From assembly GCA_965246935.1 (NCBI GenBank), contig CBDFGC010000037.1:310001-374000 (forward strand): DNA of 64,000 nt, read 5' to 3'. Position numbers and translations under genes: made by a program. Origin of the DNA: JAZKFT01 sp965246935. Lineage in GTDB: Bacteria > Bacteroidota > Bacteroidia > Chitinophagales > Chitinophagaceae. The notes beneath the pieces were generated by a model, which made no database searches, had not been told where the DNA came from, and saw only the letters and a program-made list of their open reading frames with translations. Of this stretch, positions 7,808-17,779 are shown piece after piece. Every line of letters begins with the position of its first letter. Within the stretch, counting starts at the first letter, position 1.

Positions 7808-10800
7808 CTATTCAAACTTAAGATCCAAGCCCAATCCTCTCAATTCATGCACCAGTACGTTGAAGGATTCCGGTACGCCTGAACGGGGGATATTATCACC
7901 TTTCACAATGGCTTCGTACGTTTTGGCACGGCCAATAATATCATCCGATTTAAGGGTGAGCAATTCCTGCAGGATATTGGATGCACCATAGGCTTCCAGT
8001 GCCCATACTTCCATTTCTCCAAAACGCTGTCCACCGAATTGTGCTTTACCACCCAACGGTTGCTGCGTAATCAAACTATATGGTCCAATAGAACGGGCGT
8101 GCATTTTATCATCCACCATGTGGTGTAGTTTAATCATGTAGATGATACCTACCGTAGCTTTCTGATCGAAGCGGTCACCGGTTTCGCCATCGTATAAGAA
8201 GGTATGACCGAAAAGTGGTAAGCCTGCTTTGGCAATGTTCTCTGCAATTTCTTCTACCGTAGCACCATCGAAGATGGGCGTAGAGAATTTGCAACCCAGC
8301 TTCTCTCCTGCCCAGCCCAATACGGTTTCGTAAATCTGGCCTAAATTCATACGGCTTGGTACGCCCAATGGGTTCAGTACAATGTCCACCGGTGTGCCAT
8401 CTTCCAGGAACGGCATATCTTCCTGCCGTACAATTTTGGCAACGATACCCTTGTTACCGTGGCGGCCCGCCATTTTATCGCCTACTTTCAACTTACGTTT
8501 TACAGCTAAGTACACTTTGGCAAGTTTCAACACACCGGCAGGTAACTCATCACCAATGGAGATGTTGAACTTCTCTCTTTTGTAACGTCCTAATTCTTCG
8601 TTGTATTTAATATTATAGTTGTGTAGCAAAATGTTGATCTGCTCATCGGTATGTGCTTCACCCGTCCAGCCAAGTGGGTTTACATTCTGGAAATCAATAG
8701 CAGCAAGGTTCTTAGGATTAAATTTAGCTCCCTTGCCAATCAGAATTTCGCCAAAGTTGTTACTAACACCTACACTGATCTTTTCTTTCAATACCGATTG
8801 CAACTTTTCCATCAACAGTTGCATCTGGTGGTCTTCTGCTGTTTCGTGCTGCTTTTCTACCTTTTCAAGCTGCGCTTTTTCACGCACTTTCGTATTCTTA
8901 TCTTTTTTAGCCCGCTGGAAAAGTTTCTTGCTGATAACTACCCCTTCGGTTCCACTCGGTGCTTTTAAAGAAGCATCTTTTGCATCACCGGCCTTGTCGC
9001 CGAAGATGGCACGCAGCAGTTTTTCTTCCGGTGTAGGATCGCTTTCGCCCTTTGGTGTAATCTTACCTATCAATATATCACCTTCTTTTACATGAGCGCC
9101 AATGCGGATGATACCATGTTCATCCAGATCTTTGGTAGCTTCTTCACTTACATTCGGAATATCCGGTGTCAGTTCTTCTTCACCTAATTTGGTATCCCGT
9201 ACTTCCAGTTCAAATTCATCGATATGGATGGAAGTGAACATATCTTCCTTGGCAATGCGCTCATTAATTACGATGGCATCTTCAAAATTGTAACCCTTCC
9301 ATGGCATGAATGCGACTTTCAGGTTACGGCCCAGGGCCAACTCACCATTTTTTACAGCATAACCTTCCGTTAAGAAATCACCTTCTTTTACCTTCTGCCC
9401 TTTGCGAACGGCAGGCCGCTGGTTAATGGAAGTGCTCTGGTTGGTCTTCATGAACTTGGTAAGCTTGTAGATTTTAAGGTCATCTTCAAAGCTAATCTGG
9501 CGTTGTTCATCATTGCGGTTGTAGCGTACGTGTACTTCGTTGGCATCCACAAATTCTACCACCCCTTCGCCTTCTGCCAGCATTTGCACACGGGCATCAC
9601 GGGCAGCTTTTCCCTCCAAACCGGTACCTACAATTGGCGCTTCCGGGCGCAACAACGGTACCGCCTGGCGTTGCATGTTCGATCCCATCAGGGCACGGTT
9701 GGCATCATCATGTTCCAAAAATGGAATCAGGGAAGCACTCAAACCAACAATCTGGTTCGGCGCTACATCCATCCATTCTACGTCTGTTTTTTCCAGTATC
9801 GGGAAGTCGCCTGTTTGACGGCTTACAATTCTGTCTTCTTTAAAATTTCCCTTGTCATCCATTTCCGTATTGGCCTGTGCAATCTTAGCCAGATCTTCTT
9901 CTTCAGCACTGAGGAACTGGGTTTTCTTCATGTCTACTTTGCCATTCTCTACTTTATGATATGGCGTTTCGATGAAGCCCATATCATTAATCTTAGCATG
10001 AACGCAAAGGGTAGAGATCAACCCGATGTTTGGACCTTCCGGCGTTTCAATGGTGCAAAGGCGGCCGTAGTGGCTATAGTGTACGTCACGTACTTCAAAA
10101 CCTGCACGTTCGCGGCTCAAACCACCGGGCCCGAGGGCCGAAATACGGCGTTTGTGGGTAATCTCGGAAAGCGGGTTCGTCTGATCCAGAAACTGCGATA
10201 ATTGCGAGGTACCAAAGAATGAATTAATTACGGAACTCAGCGTTCTTGCATTAATTAAGTCAACCGGTGTAAATACTTCATTATCACGAACATTCATACG
10301 TTCACGAATGGTACGGGCCATACGGGCCAGGCCTACGCCAAACTGTGCATACAGCTGCTCACCAACGGTACGCACCCGGCGGTTGCTAAGGTGATCAATG
10401 TCATCAATTTCAGCCTTGGCATTAGTCAGCCGAACCAGGTATTTAATGATTTCAATAATATCCGGTTTGGTCAATACCTTTTTAGTGATCGGATAATCCA
10501 GGTTCAGTTTGCGGTTAATTTTATAACGGCCCACTTCACCCAAATCATAACGCTTATCACTAAAGAACAGTTTATCAATAATACCACGGGCCGTTTCGTT
10601 ATCCGGCGCATCGGCACCACGCAATTGGCGGTAAATGTGTTGCACCGCTTCTAATTCACTGTTGGAGGTATCCTTATGTAAGGTGTTGTAAATAATTCCA
10701 TAATCACCGCTCACTTCTTCTTTCTGAATAAACACACTTTTTACACCCATTTCTGCAATGGCATCAATCCCTTTTTCATCCAGCACTACATCCCTTTCCA

Positions 10801-11611
10801 TCACAATTTCATTCCGTTCAAGGCTTACTACTTCGCCGGTATCCTCATCTACGAAATCCTCAACCCAGGTGCGGAGCACACGGGCAGCCAAACGCTTGCC
10901 CAGAAAGGGCTCCAGCGCTTTTTTATTAGCAGGCACTTCATCCGCCATGCCAAACAGTTCCAGAATATCTTTATCTGTTTCAAAACCGATCGAACGCAAT
11001 AAAGTAGTTACAGGAAATTTCTTTTTACGGTCGATGTAAGCATACATCACATTATTAATATCGGTAGCAAATTCCATCCAGGCACCCTTAAAAGGAATAA
11101 CACGGGCAGAATATATCTTGGTACCGTTGGGGTGAAGACTTTGGCCAAAGAACACGCCCGGTGAACGGTGCAACTGGCTAACGACTACCCGCTCAGCACC
11201 ATTTACCACAAAAGTGCCACGGGGCGTCATGTATGGGATATTGCCCAGAAATACATCCTGAACAATCGTTTGAAAATCCACATGCTCTTCGTCATTACAA
11301 CTTAAGCGCAGTTTGGCTTTCAGCGGAACGGCATAAGTAAGACCACGCTCCATACACTCTTCAATAGAATAGCGGGGCGGATCTATAAAATAATCCAGAA
11401 ACTCCAGCACGAAAATGTTGCGGGTATCAGATATCGGGAAGTTTTCCTTGAACACCCGGAACAAGCCTTCTACGTTACGCTTGTCCGGCGTGGTTTCCAA
11501 CTGAAAAAAGTCCTTGAATGATCTAATCTGGATGTCGAGCAGATCGGGTGCATCAGAAAGATTTTTTGTCTTTCCAAAGTTGATCCGCGGTTGCAATTTT
11601 GTTGATGACAT
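7808..11611 (-). CDS. rpoB: DNA-directed RNA polymerase subunit beta
   Basis: 1267 residues from the ATG at 11611. The rifampicin region near residue 465 reads FGTSQLSQFLDQTNPLSEIT then HKRRISALGPGGL, with the aspartate, histidine and serine positions that mutate in resistant strains all wild type. RMNLGQIYETVLGWAG and the C-terminal GGKAQFGGQRFGEMEVWALE clamp region are intact; the end ELRGLGLDLKFE is normal. Forms the other half of the polymerase cleft with RpoC. Upstream there is no rplL/rplJ, which commonly precede rpoB in bacteria; instead a 450-nt gap and a terminator from an unrelated gene. Confidence 0.99.
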   Translation of the reverse strand: MSSTKLQPRINFGKTKNLSDAPDLLDIQIRSFKDFFQLETTPDKRNVEGLFRVFKENFPISDTRNIFVLEFLDYFIDPPRYSIEECMERGLTYAVPLKAKLRLSCNDEEHVDFQTIVQDVFLGNIPYMTPRGTFVVNGAERVVVSQLHRSPGVFFGQSLHPNGTKIYSARVIPFKGAWMEFATDINNVMYAYIDRKKKFPVTTLLRSIGFETDKDILELFGMADEVPANKKALEPFLGKRLAARVLRTWVEDFVDEDTGEVVSLERNEIVMERDVVLDEKGIDAIAEMGVKSVFIQKEEVSGDYGIIYNTLHKDTSNSELEAVQHIYRQLRGADAPDNETARGIIDKLFFSDKRYDLGEVGRYKINRKLNLDYPITKKVLTKPDIIEIIKYLVRLTNAKAEIDDIDHLSNRRVRTVGEQLYAQFGVGLARMARTIRERMNVRDNEVFTPVDLINARTLSSVINSFFGTSQLSQFLDQTNPLSEITHKRRISALGPGGLSRERAGFEVRDVHYSHYGRLCTIETPEGPNIGLISTLCVHAKINDMGFIETPYHKVENGKVDMKKTQFLSAEEEDLAKIAQANTEMDDKGNFKEDRIVSRQTGDFPILEKTDVEWMDVAPNQIVGLSASLIPFLEHDDANRALMGSNMQRQAVPLLRPEAPIVGTGLEGKAARDARVQMLAEGEGVVEFVDANEVHVRYNRNDEQRQISFEDDLKIYKLTKFMKTNQSTSINQRPAVRKGQKVKEGDFLTEGYAVKNGELALGRNLKVAFMPWKGYNFEDAIVINERIAKEDMFTSIHIDEFELEVRDTKLGEEELTPDIPNVSEEATKDLDEHGIIRIGAHVKEGDILIGKITPKGESDPTPEEKLLRAIFGDKAGDAKDASLKAPSGTEGVVISKKLFQRAKKDKNTKVREKAQLEKVEKQHETAEDHQMQLLMEKLQSVLKEKISVGVSNNFGEILIGKGAKFNPKNLAAIDFQNVNPLGWTGEAHTDEQINILLHNYNIKYNEELGRYKREKFNISIGDELPAGVLKLAKVYLAVKRKLKVGDKMAGRHGNKGIVAKIVRQEDMPFLEDGTPVDIVLNPLGVPSRMNLGQIYETVLGWAGEKLGCKFSTPIFDGATVEEIAENIAKAGLPLFGHTFLYDGETGDRFDQKATVGIIYMIKLHHMVDDKMHARSIGPYSLITQQPLGGKAQFGGQRFGEMEVWALEAYGASNILQELLTLKSDDIIGRAKTYEAIVKGDNIPRSGVPESFNVLVHELRGLGLDLKFE

Positions 11612-12068
11612 ATATACGAATCGATTTTTTTAATGCAAAAAATCCCCAGTAGCATACTTACGTATTGCTAAAGGAGCTACAATTATTTTCCGTAAAATGA
11701 AATTGAGGTTTTGCCCATGTACAAAGAGTGGCAAAAATAAAGTAATTTTCAATCCAAAAATCAGCGTACAAAACAATAATCCTGCCAAAAGAAATTTAAC
11801 TTTCTTTCGGAAGAGATAGTCAGGATATGGCAATTAAAAAGGTGGGGGCCATTTTGATGGTTCAAACTTATAAAACATTTCTGGAAAAAGTGTGAATAAG
11901 TTTAGCAGGGAGTAAATAATTTTTTATATTTTATTACAACTACCTTTCTACGGCTAAAAAGAGTATGCCACCCAGACAGTATGGTATGCTTTTATATTGA
12001 TACAATAGAAAAAAGATGAAGGTGTATAGGATTTATAAAGCAGGATGATTAGCAGTAAAAGTTAACGC
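11612..12068. promoter_or_regulatory. rpoB upstream region with weak promoter candidates
   Basis: 457 nt without a credible gene. Minus-strand matches to the TAnnTTTG -7 element occur at 11732-11739 (TATTTTTG) and 11863-11870 (TAAGTTTG), giving leaders of roughly 115 or 245 nt. Neither has a well spaced -33 TTG, so both are tentative. The terminator at 11956-11990 isolates this region from the gene upstream, so an rpoB promoter must lie between 11612 and about 11955. Confidence 0.4.
11956..11990 (-). terminator. rho-independent terminator downstream of the small membrane protein gene
   Basis: AGTATGCCA (11962-11970) pairs with TGGTATGCT (11982-11990), two wobbles, and the minus-strand transcript continues into CTTTTTAG. 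It also has a TTTT on the plus-strand side. Confidence 0.5.
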
Positions 12069-12335
12069 TTACATATACAGGCCGGTAATCATTAATGCAA
12101 TCGCAACAAAAACACCTATTACCCATTTAAATTGATCTGATAGCTTGTCCTTTATGCGAATTTCAAGCTGTAGAATATCTTCTTTAAAAATACTTTTATA
12201 TTCTGTTGCGCTTTGCCTTTTATCCTCTTTTGCAACTTCAGTAACAGCTTCCACAAAACCCAATGCCTTTTCATCTGACAGATGCATCTCATTTCGTACA
12301 ATATCATAAATCTTAAACTGTGCTGTGTTCATCAT
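12069..12335 (-). CDS. small C-tail-anchored coiled-coil membrane protein
   Basis: 88 residues. After MMNTAQFKIYDIVRNEMHL comes a charged helical stretch (about residues 20-68, EVAKEDKRQSATEYKSIFKE type, likely coiled coil) and one C-terminal membrane helix WVIGVFVAIALMITGLYM. The layout (N-terminal helical domain, coiled coil, terminal membrane anchor) resembles the DUF1640/CCDC90-like proteins, but the match is by eye and weak. Divergent from the GH2-GH53 gene; it may start at the second Met. Function unknown. Confidence 0.65.
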   Translation of the reverse strand: MMNTAQFKIYDIVRNEMHLSDEKALGFVEAVTEVAKEDKRQSATEYKSIFKEDILQLEIRIKDKLSDQFKWVIGVFVAIALMITGLYM

Positions 12336-12500
12336 TTAAAAATACTGATTTTAAGCAAACCGTAATAATGTGGACGGACTATTGAGCATTTGCAACAATT
12401 TTAAAATACTGGAATCCATATTTTTCAAGTGAACAACATTATTTTGGGCATCTAACAGTCCGTTAAATTTACCAAAATTGTTTGCTTAAAATTTTTGCCG

Positions 12501-15500
12501 ATGAAAAGTGTGAAAACGTTTGCCTGCCCTATCATAAAAATTACAATTACTATTCTGCTTCTTACGCTTGTAAGTAACATACACGCACAGAATAGTCATA
12601 AAAAAACGTCCTTCGATACCGATTGGAAGTTTCATTTCGGGAATACTGCTGATCCTGCTAAAGATTTTAATTATGGCATTGCCAACCTGTTCTCTAAAAC
12701 CGGGAAAGCGGAAGCAACAGCTATTAGTCCTAAATTTATTGACACCGGCTGGCGGAGGGTTCAATTGCCGCATGACTGGGCAGTTGAATTGCCCTTTGTA
12801 CAATCCGCTAATACAGATGTTTTAGCGCATGGTTATAAACCGGTTGGTGGCCTATTTCCCGAAACAAGTATTGGATGGTATCGCAAAACTTTCAGGATAG
12901 CTGCTACTGATTCCGGCAAGCGCTTTTCGTTGCAGTTCGATGGTATTTATCGCAACAGTTCGGTATGGGTGAATGGTATTTATATGGGTAATAATCAGAG
13001 TGGTTATTTAGGTGTGAACTACGATATAACCGATTATCTAAATTTCCATTCGGCTAATGTGGTAGTGGTGCGGGTAGATGCCACTCAGTATGAAGGCTGG
13101 TTTTATGAAGGGGCTGGTATTTACAGGCATGTATGGTTGAATCAAAGCAATACCCTCCACTTAGCTGATAATGGCATATTTATAAGCAGTATAGTGCAAA
13201 CCGGCAAAGCCCTGGTAAATGTGCAAACAGAAATACAAAACGGTGGATTGAATGCTACCAGCAGTACGATACAAAATTATATTCTGAACCGGAATGGTCA
13301 GCGGATTGCCACCGGAATAGAACAACCGGTTCCAACGTTGGATCCATTAGCAAAGCAAACAGTGCGGCAACAGGTTACGGTCGTAAATCCACACCTGTGG
13401 TCGGTTGATGATCCTTACCTGTACCGGCTGATTACGTTGGTGCGGCAGGGTGGTAAAATAGTAGATAGTAGCAATACCAGGTTTGGTATCCGAACGGTAG
13501 AAATGAATGCAGTAAATGGTTTGCTGCTAAACGGTAAGCCTTTAAAAATTAAGGGAACCAACAACCATCAGGACCATGCGGGAGTTGGCAGTGCATTGCC
13601 GGATTATTTACAATATTACCGGGTACGCTTATTAAAGGAAATGGGCTGCAATGCCATTCGTACCAGCCATAATGCCCCTACCCCGGAATTATTGGATGCA
13701 TGCGACAGTTTAGGTATGCTGGTGCTGGACGAAACCCGTTTACTGAACAGTGGAACGGAGTACTTAATGCAATTGGAACGGTTAATTAGAAGAGATCGCA
13801 ATCATCCAAGCATCTTTTTATGGAGTATTGGTAATGAGGAGGGATATATTCACACTAATAGTACAGGCCGCCGCATTGCTCAAACCATGCTGGCAAAACA
13901 AAAACAATTAGACCCCACCCGTACAAGTACCTATGCAGCTGATGTGGCCAATGTATTTAGTGGTGTAAATGAAGTAATACCGGTTCGTGGATTCAATTAC
14001 AGAGTAGCCGGCGTGGAGCCGTATCACAAAGATCATCCTGCCCAGCCCATCATCGGAACAGAAATGGGGAGCACTGTAACTACCCGTGGCATTTATGTGA
14101 AAGACAGTGTACGGGCTTATGCGCCCGATGAGGATATTACGGCCCCGTGGTGGGCAAACCGGGCCGAGGAATGGTGGCCGCTATGTGCCGACCGGCCCTG
14201 GTGGATGGGCGGTTTTGTCTGGACAGGCTTTGATTACCGCGGTGAACCGACGCCGTATGAATGGCCGAATATCAACAGCCACTTTGGGGTGATGGATATG
14301 TGTGGTTTTACTAAAAATATTTATTACTACTACCAAAGCTGGTGGACGGATAAAGATGTGCTGCACATAAGCCCACACTGGAATTGGAAAGGGAAGGAAG
14401 GGCAGCCCATAGATGTTTGGGTAAATTCGAATGCGGATAATGTTGAACTGTTTTTAAATGGTAAAAGCCAGGGCAAAAAAGATATGCCCCGCAACAAGCA
14501 CCTGCAGTGGAATGTAGTTTATGAGCTGGGTAAACTGCAAGCTGTTGCGTATAAAAATGGAAAGAAATTAACTGCCTCCGTTGAAACCACCGGCGCACCG
14601 GCTGAAGTAGTAATAACACCCTATAAAACAACCATGTTAGCAGACGGGCAGGACGCAACCGTTATCAATGTTTCAGTAATTGACAGGCAGGGCCGGGAAG
14701 TACCGGATGCATCCAACCTGATACGTTTTCGTATAAAAGGCGATGCCAGAATAATTGGCGTGGGTAATGGCGACCCAAGCAGCCACGAACCAGACAAATA
14801 TGCTGATAGCGGCTGGCTGCGCAGTGCCTTTAACGGTAAGTGCCAGTTGATTTTACAGGCAGGCACCACACCGGACCTGATAAAAGTAGAAGCAACATCT
14901 GACAGCCTATGGACCGGTGCGACAGATATACAAACGGTTTATAATGGAACGGTGAGGCGGGTGGCCGGTAAAAGCAGTAATAAACCAACGGCTCAGAAAG
15001 TAATCGGCAAAATGCTGGGCGCTGATATTTCTTTTCTGCCGGAGTTAGAGGCAAGAGGAATAAAATTCAGTGATAAAGGTGTAGAAAAGGATGCGGTTGA
15101 AATTATGAAAGACCATGGATTTAATTACATCCGCCTCCGCATCTTTAACAACCCGGCAGCTGATAGCGGCTATTCACCCGGTAAGGGATTTTGCGACCTG
15201 ACTCATACCCTGCAAATGGCAAAACGCATTAAAGCAGCAGGGATGAAGTTTTTACTGGATTTCCACTACAGCGATTACTGGGCCGACCCAGGCAAACAAT
15301 TTAAACCTACCGCCTGGAAAAATCTACCTTTCTCAAAACTAAAAGACAGTGTAACCGCTTTTACCAAACAGGTTTTACTGGCACTGAAAGCACAGGGCAC
15401 CTTGCCGGATATGGTGCAACCCGGCAATGAAATTAACCATGGCATGTTATGGCCGGAAGGAAATGTCAAACACCTGGATAGTTTAGCTCAACTGATACAA

Positions 15501-15963
15501 GCCGGTATTGATGGCATTAATGCGGTTGACCCAAATATGGCCAACTACCTCACCGATTATGCTGCATATAGCACTGGGCGGCCAAACGGATGAATCGCAG
15601 TTCTTTTTAGATAATATGTTGGCCCGTGGTGTCGACTTTGATGTGATCGGCGAATCGTATTATCCAAAATGGCACGGCACTTTGGCCGACCTGCGGAGCA
15701 ATCTGAATACGCTTGCTTCCAAATATGGTAAAGATGTAGTGGTGGTTGAATACTCGCAATTGAAAAATGAAGTAAACGAAATCGGGTTCAACGTCATCAA
15801 TGGCCATGGAAAAGGCACTTTTATCTGGGAACCGCTGAGTACCTGGGAACGGATTTTCGAAAGAGATGGAGAGTCGAACGATCTTCTAAAACAGTACGAT
15901 GAATTTTACCGGGAATACCTGACGAAGGGAGTAGAAAAGGCACTCCTGAATAAAGTTGAGTAG
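12501..15963 (+). pseudogene. GH2 beta-galactosidase - GH53 endo-galactanase fusion, one frameshift
   Basis: The ATG at 12501 begins a secretion signal ending in SNIHAQ. Residues about 25-830 are a GH2 enzyme: jelly-roll and Ig-like domains, then the TIM barrel with acid/base E446 (SIGNEEG) and nucleophile E521 (IGTEMG), followed by C-terminal Ig-like domains. From about residue 837 (MLGADISFLPELEARGIKF) a GH53 endo-beta-1,4-galactanase begins, with acid/base E977 in PGNEINHG. The frame then ends in TGA at 15591. The rest of GH53 (IMLHIALGGQ onward, with VVVVEYSQL carrying the likely nucleophile) continues one frame over, to 15963. The span is 1154 codons plus one base, so one surplus base within about 15540-15562 explains the break. 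An exo-galactosidase joined to an endo-galactanase would turn galactan side chains of pectin directly into galactose outside the cytoplasm. As written, GH53 is split between its two catalytic residues. Confidence 0.88.
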
Positions 15964-16017
15964 GTACATTCAGGGATCAGTTTTGCAAAACCCTGATGAA
16001 ACTTTAGGAAGATAAAA

Positions 16018-16048
16018 TAAAAAGGCAGCCCTACAGAGGCTGCTTTTT
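16018..16048. terminator. bidirectional hairpin terminator
   Basis: GGCAGCC and GGCTGC (16024-16042) form the stem, with a run of A on the left and TTTTT on the right. It can end both the galactanase gene and the minus-strand small ORF at 16084-16299. Confidence 0.7.
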
Positions 16049-16083
16049 AAGTGCGGGTCTGAGCGTTATTCAGGGGTAACAAT

Positions 16084-16299
16084 TTATCTCCAGGGCGGAG
16101 GGCCGGGTGTCCACAGCGGAGGAATGGCTGCCAAACCCATATTTTTTTCAGCTTTGCCATGGCCCGAAAATAAAACCCGCATGCGGGTAACTTTGGGTTG
16201 AGTGCCGGGCTTAAACTTTTCGGCAAACCGTTGTGTGTGAAGCTCACTTTGTTCTGATTTGGGCAACATAAAATTCTCAGATACAGCTTGCTTTTGCAT
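16084..16299 (-). CDS. uncharacterised 71-residue protein with Pro/Trp-rich tail
   Basis: ATG at 16299 after an AT-rich leader, stop at 16084, terminator 36 nt further. The N-terminal part is hydrophilic (KSEQSELHTQRFAEKF), the middle reads TRMRVLFSGHGKAEKN, and the end is AAIPPLWTPGPPPWR, an unusual Pro-Trp tail. No signal peptide, membrane helix or known domain is visible, and no modifying enzyme is nearby. The isolated position, own terminator and sensible codon use make it a plausible real gene, but this is not proven. Confidence 0.45.
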   Translation of the reverse strand: MQKQAVSENFMLPKSEQSELHTQRFAEKFKPGTQPKVTRMRVLFSGHGKAEKNMGLAAIPPLWTPGPPPWR

Positions 16300-16429
16300 A
16301 TAAAATATATTTTAATACTGTTAAGTGTTGTTATCACCAATGGACGGATGAACATTTCAGCCTGAATAAAAACCTGTGATTAATCTGCCGGTTTTGCAAA
16401 ACAAACATAGCCGCATTTTGACTGGCAAG

Positions 16430-16495
16430 GCAAGCGTAAGCCTACGAAAACTGCTGCGTAGTTATACGTATTTATTTAAGTAGGCCTACGCTTGC
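16430..16495. repeat. 66-nt inverted repeat upstream of the lipoprotein gene
   Basis: GCAAGCGTAAGCCTAC (16430-16445) and GTAGGCCTACGCTTGC (16480-16495) are inverse copies with one mismatch, enclosing an AT-rich loop. It ends 58 nt before the ATG at 16554, so it may be a dispersed palindrome or a leader structure. Confidence 0.65.
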
Positions 16496-16553
16496 ATCCC
16501 TCAGATATAAGTAGTTTCTTGCAGGCTTAAACAGAACCTACTAATTTTCTATT

Positions 16554-17048
16554 ATGAAAAGAACAAATCTTTTTAGCTTCAGCATCCTCGCTGCTTCATG
16601 TATCTATTTGTTTTCTGCTTGTGAGACGAAGGTAGAAACCGCCGTTTCAACCATATCTGTTGACTCTGCAAGAACGTGGGTAGCGACTTTTAATGAACAG
16701 ATCATCCAAACAAAAGATTCGCTGCGGTTTGCAGCTCAATCAAATTCATTTTTGTATAAAGCAGAATTCTTTACCAAAAGAGATTTAGAAGCGATACTTG
16801 CCCAGGATGGGTGTACCGGAATAAGAGTGTATCATGGTATCAACAGCAAAGGAAAAGCAGTGATGTGCATTGTTGGCACAGCCGGAAATGAAAACCAACT
16901 GCCCATAGGCACAGCCGGCAATCAAGGTACAAATGATAAGCAAAGAAAGCGGGATACTACAGGTACAGCGCCTGAATCAGGCACTAAAGCAGTGATCCTA
17001 AAATCTGAAGTGCCCTGCCCCGAAATGTGTCCAACCAACGGGCTGTAA
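16554..17048 (+). CDS. putative lipoprotein
   Basis: 164 residues. The leader ends in a lipobox (LFSAC, Cys about residue 23), so the mature protein is likely lipid-anchored in the envelope. The body has VDSARTWVATFNEQI, KAEFFTKRDLEAILAQDGC and GIRVYHGINSKGKAVMCIVG, then a low-complexity linker and a C-terminal VPCPEMCPTNGL with paired cysteines. No known domain was recognised. The next gene begins 17 nt downstream, followed by a two-component pair, so these four genes probably form one operon; this protein could be a sensory input or a target of that system. Confidence 0.7.
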   Translation: MKRTNLFSFSILAASCIYLFSACETKVETAVSTISVDSARTWVATFNEQIIQTKDSLRFAAQSNSFLYKAEFFTKRDLEAILAQDGCTGIRVYHGINSKGKAVMCIVGTAGNENQLPIGTAGNQGTNDKQRKRDTTGTAPESGTKAVILKSEVPCPEMCPTNGL

Positions 17049-17065
17049 AACGATTGCATTAGTAC

Positions 17066-17740
17066 ATGAAATCCTTTTACCAGTTTTTTTTGCTTGAGCA
17101 GTTGGTTTGGGTTCCGATTGTTATATGCCTGATCCGGTATAAACGTATTCATCCAAGATACCTGCCCCTTTTTACTTATCTGATTGCAAGAGCTATCCTT
17201 GAAATCGCAGGTAATCTGGTTGTTATTTTTATAAAGCCAATGCCCGAATACGGCAATGCTCCTTTTTACAACTTTACTTTTTTATTAGAAGGTTTGCTGA
17301 TAACGTGGCAGCTTTATAAACTACAGGCATTAAAGAAAAACAGGCAATGGTATATATGCCTGCAGATTTTATGGGTATTGATATGGCTTATTGACAACTT
17401 TTATATTGGTTCGTTTGCCAAATTCAATCTTATGTTTCATACCAGTTATAGTTTTTTGTTATTGTTTGTTATTACGACACTGATAAGTAAAATAGCGTTG
17501 AGCAAAAGGCAAAGCATTTACCGGAATCCTGATTTTTGGTTTTGCATTTCCTTTGCGCTATGGTTTATATACAGCATCTTTTACGCTTTTTCAAAATACC
17601 TGGTTGTCCGGGAAAAACAATTATATAATATCTCGAATGACATCATCAAGTTCATGGAATTTGCGGAAGTTTTATTATATCTTTTACTTGCATGGGCTAT
17701 GTTCCTGGTGCCGCCTAAAAGAAAACTATATATAGCATAG
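17066..17740 (+). CDS. polytopic membrane protein of unknown function
   Basis: 224 residues with about six hydrophobic helices separated by short basic loops (for example KKNRQWYICLQILWVLIWLID and MFHTSYSFLLLFVITTLI). No enzyme motif. It sits between a lipoprotein and a histidine kinase with 17 and 39 nt gaps, a setting shared by small membrane proteins upstream of NarL-type kinases in Chitinophagaceae-like genomes. A role in signal input is an inference from position. Confidence 0.7.
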   Translation: MKSFYQFFLLEQLVWVPIVICLIRYKRIHPRYLPLFTYLIARAILEIAGNLVVIFIKPMPEYGNAPFYNFTFLLEGLLITWQLYKLQALKKNRQWYICLQILWVLIWLIDNFYIGSFAKFNLMFHTSYSFLLLFVITTLISKIALSKRQSIYRNPDFWFCISFALWFIYSIFYAFSKYLVVREKQLYNISNDIIKFMEFAEVLLYLLLAWAMFLVPPKRKLYIA

Positions 17741-17779
17741 TCACTATTTCTTTGTAGTTACTGTAAATTTTCTGACAGC

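Noticed and set aside
10150..10260. Possible rifampicin-resistance change in rpoB
   Set aside because: The Asp, His and Ser positions of the resistance region are all wild type.
7808..11611. Plus-strand frames inside rpoB, one over 230 codons
   Set aside because: Same reason: antisense shadow of a conserved coding sequence.
12336..12500. A second promoter motif upstream of the GH2-GH53 gene
   Set aside because: The near matches to TAnnTTTG are one base short or lack a usable -33 element.
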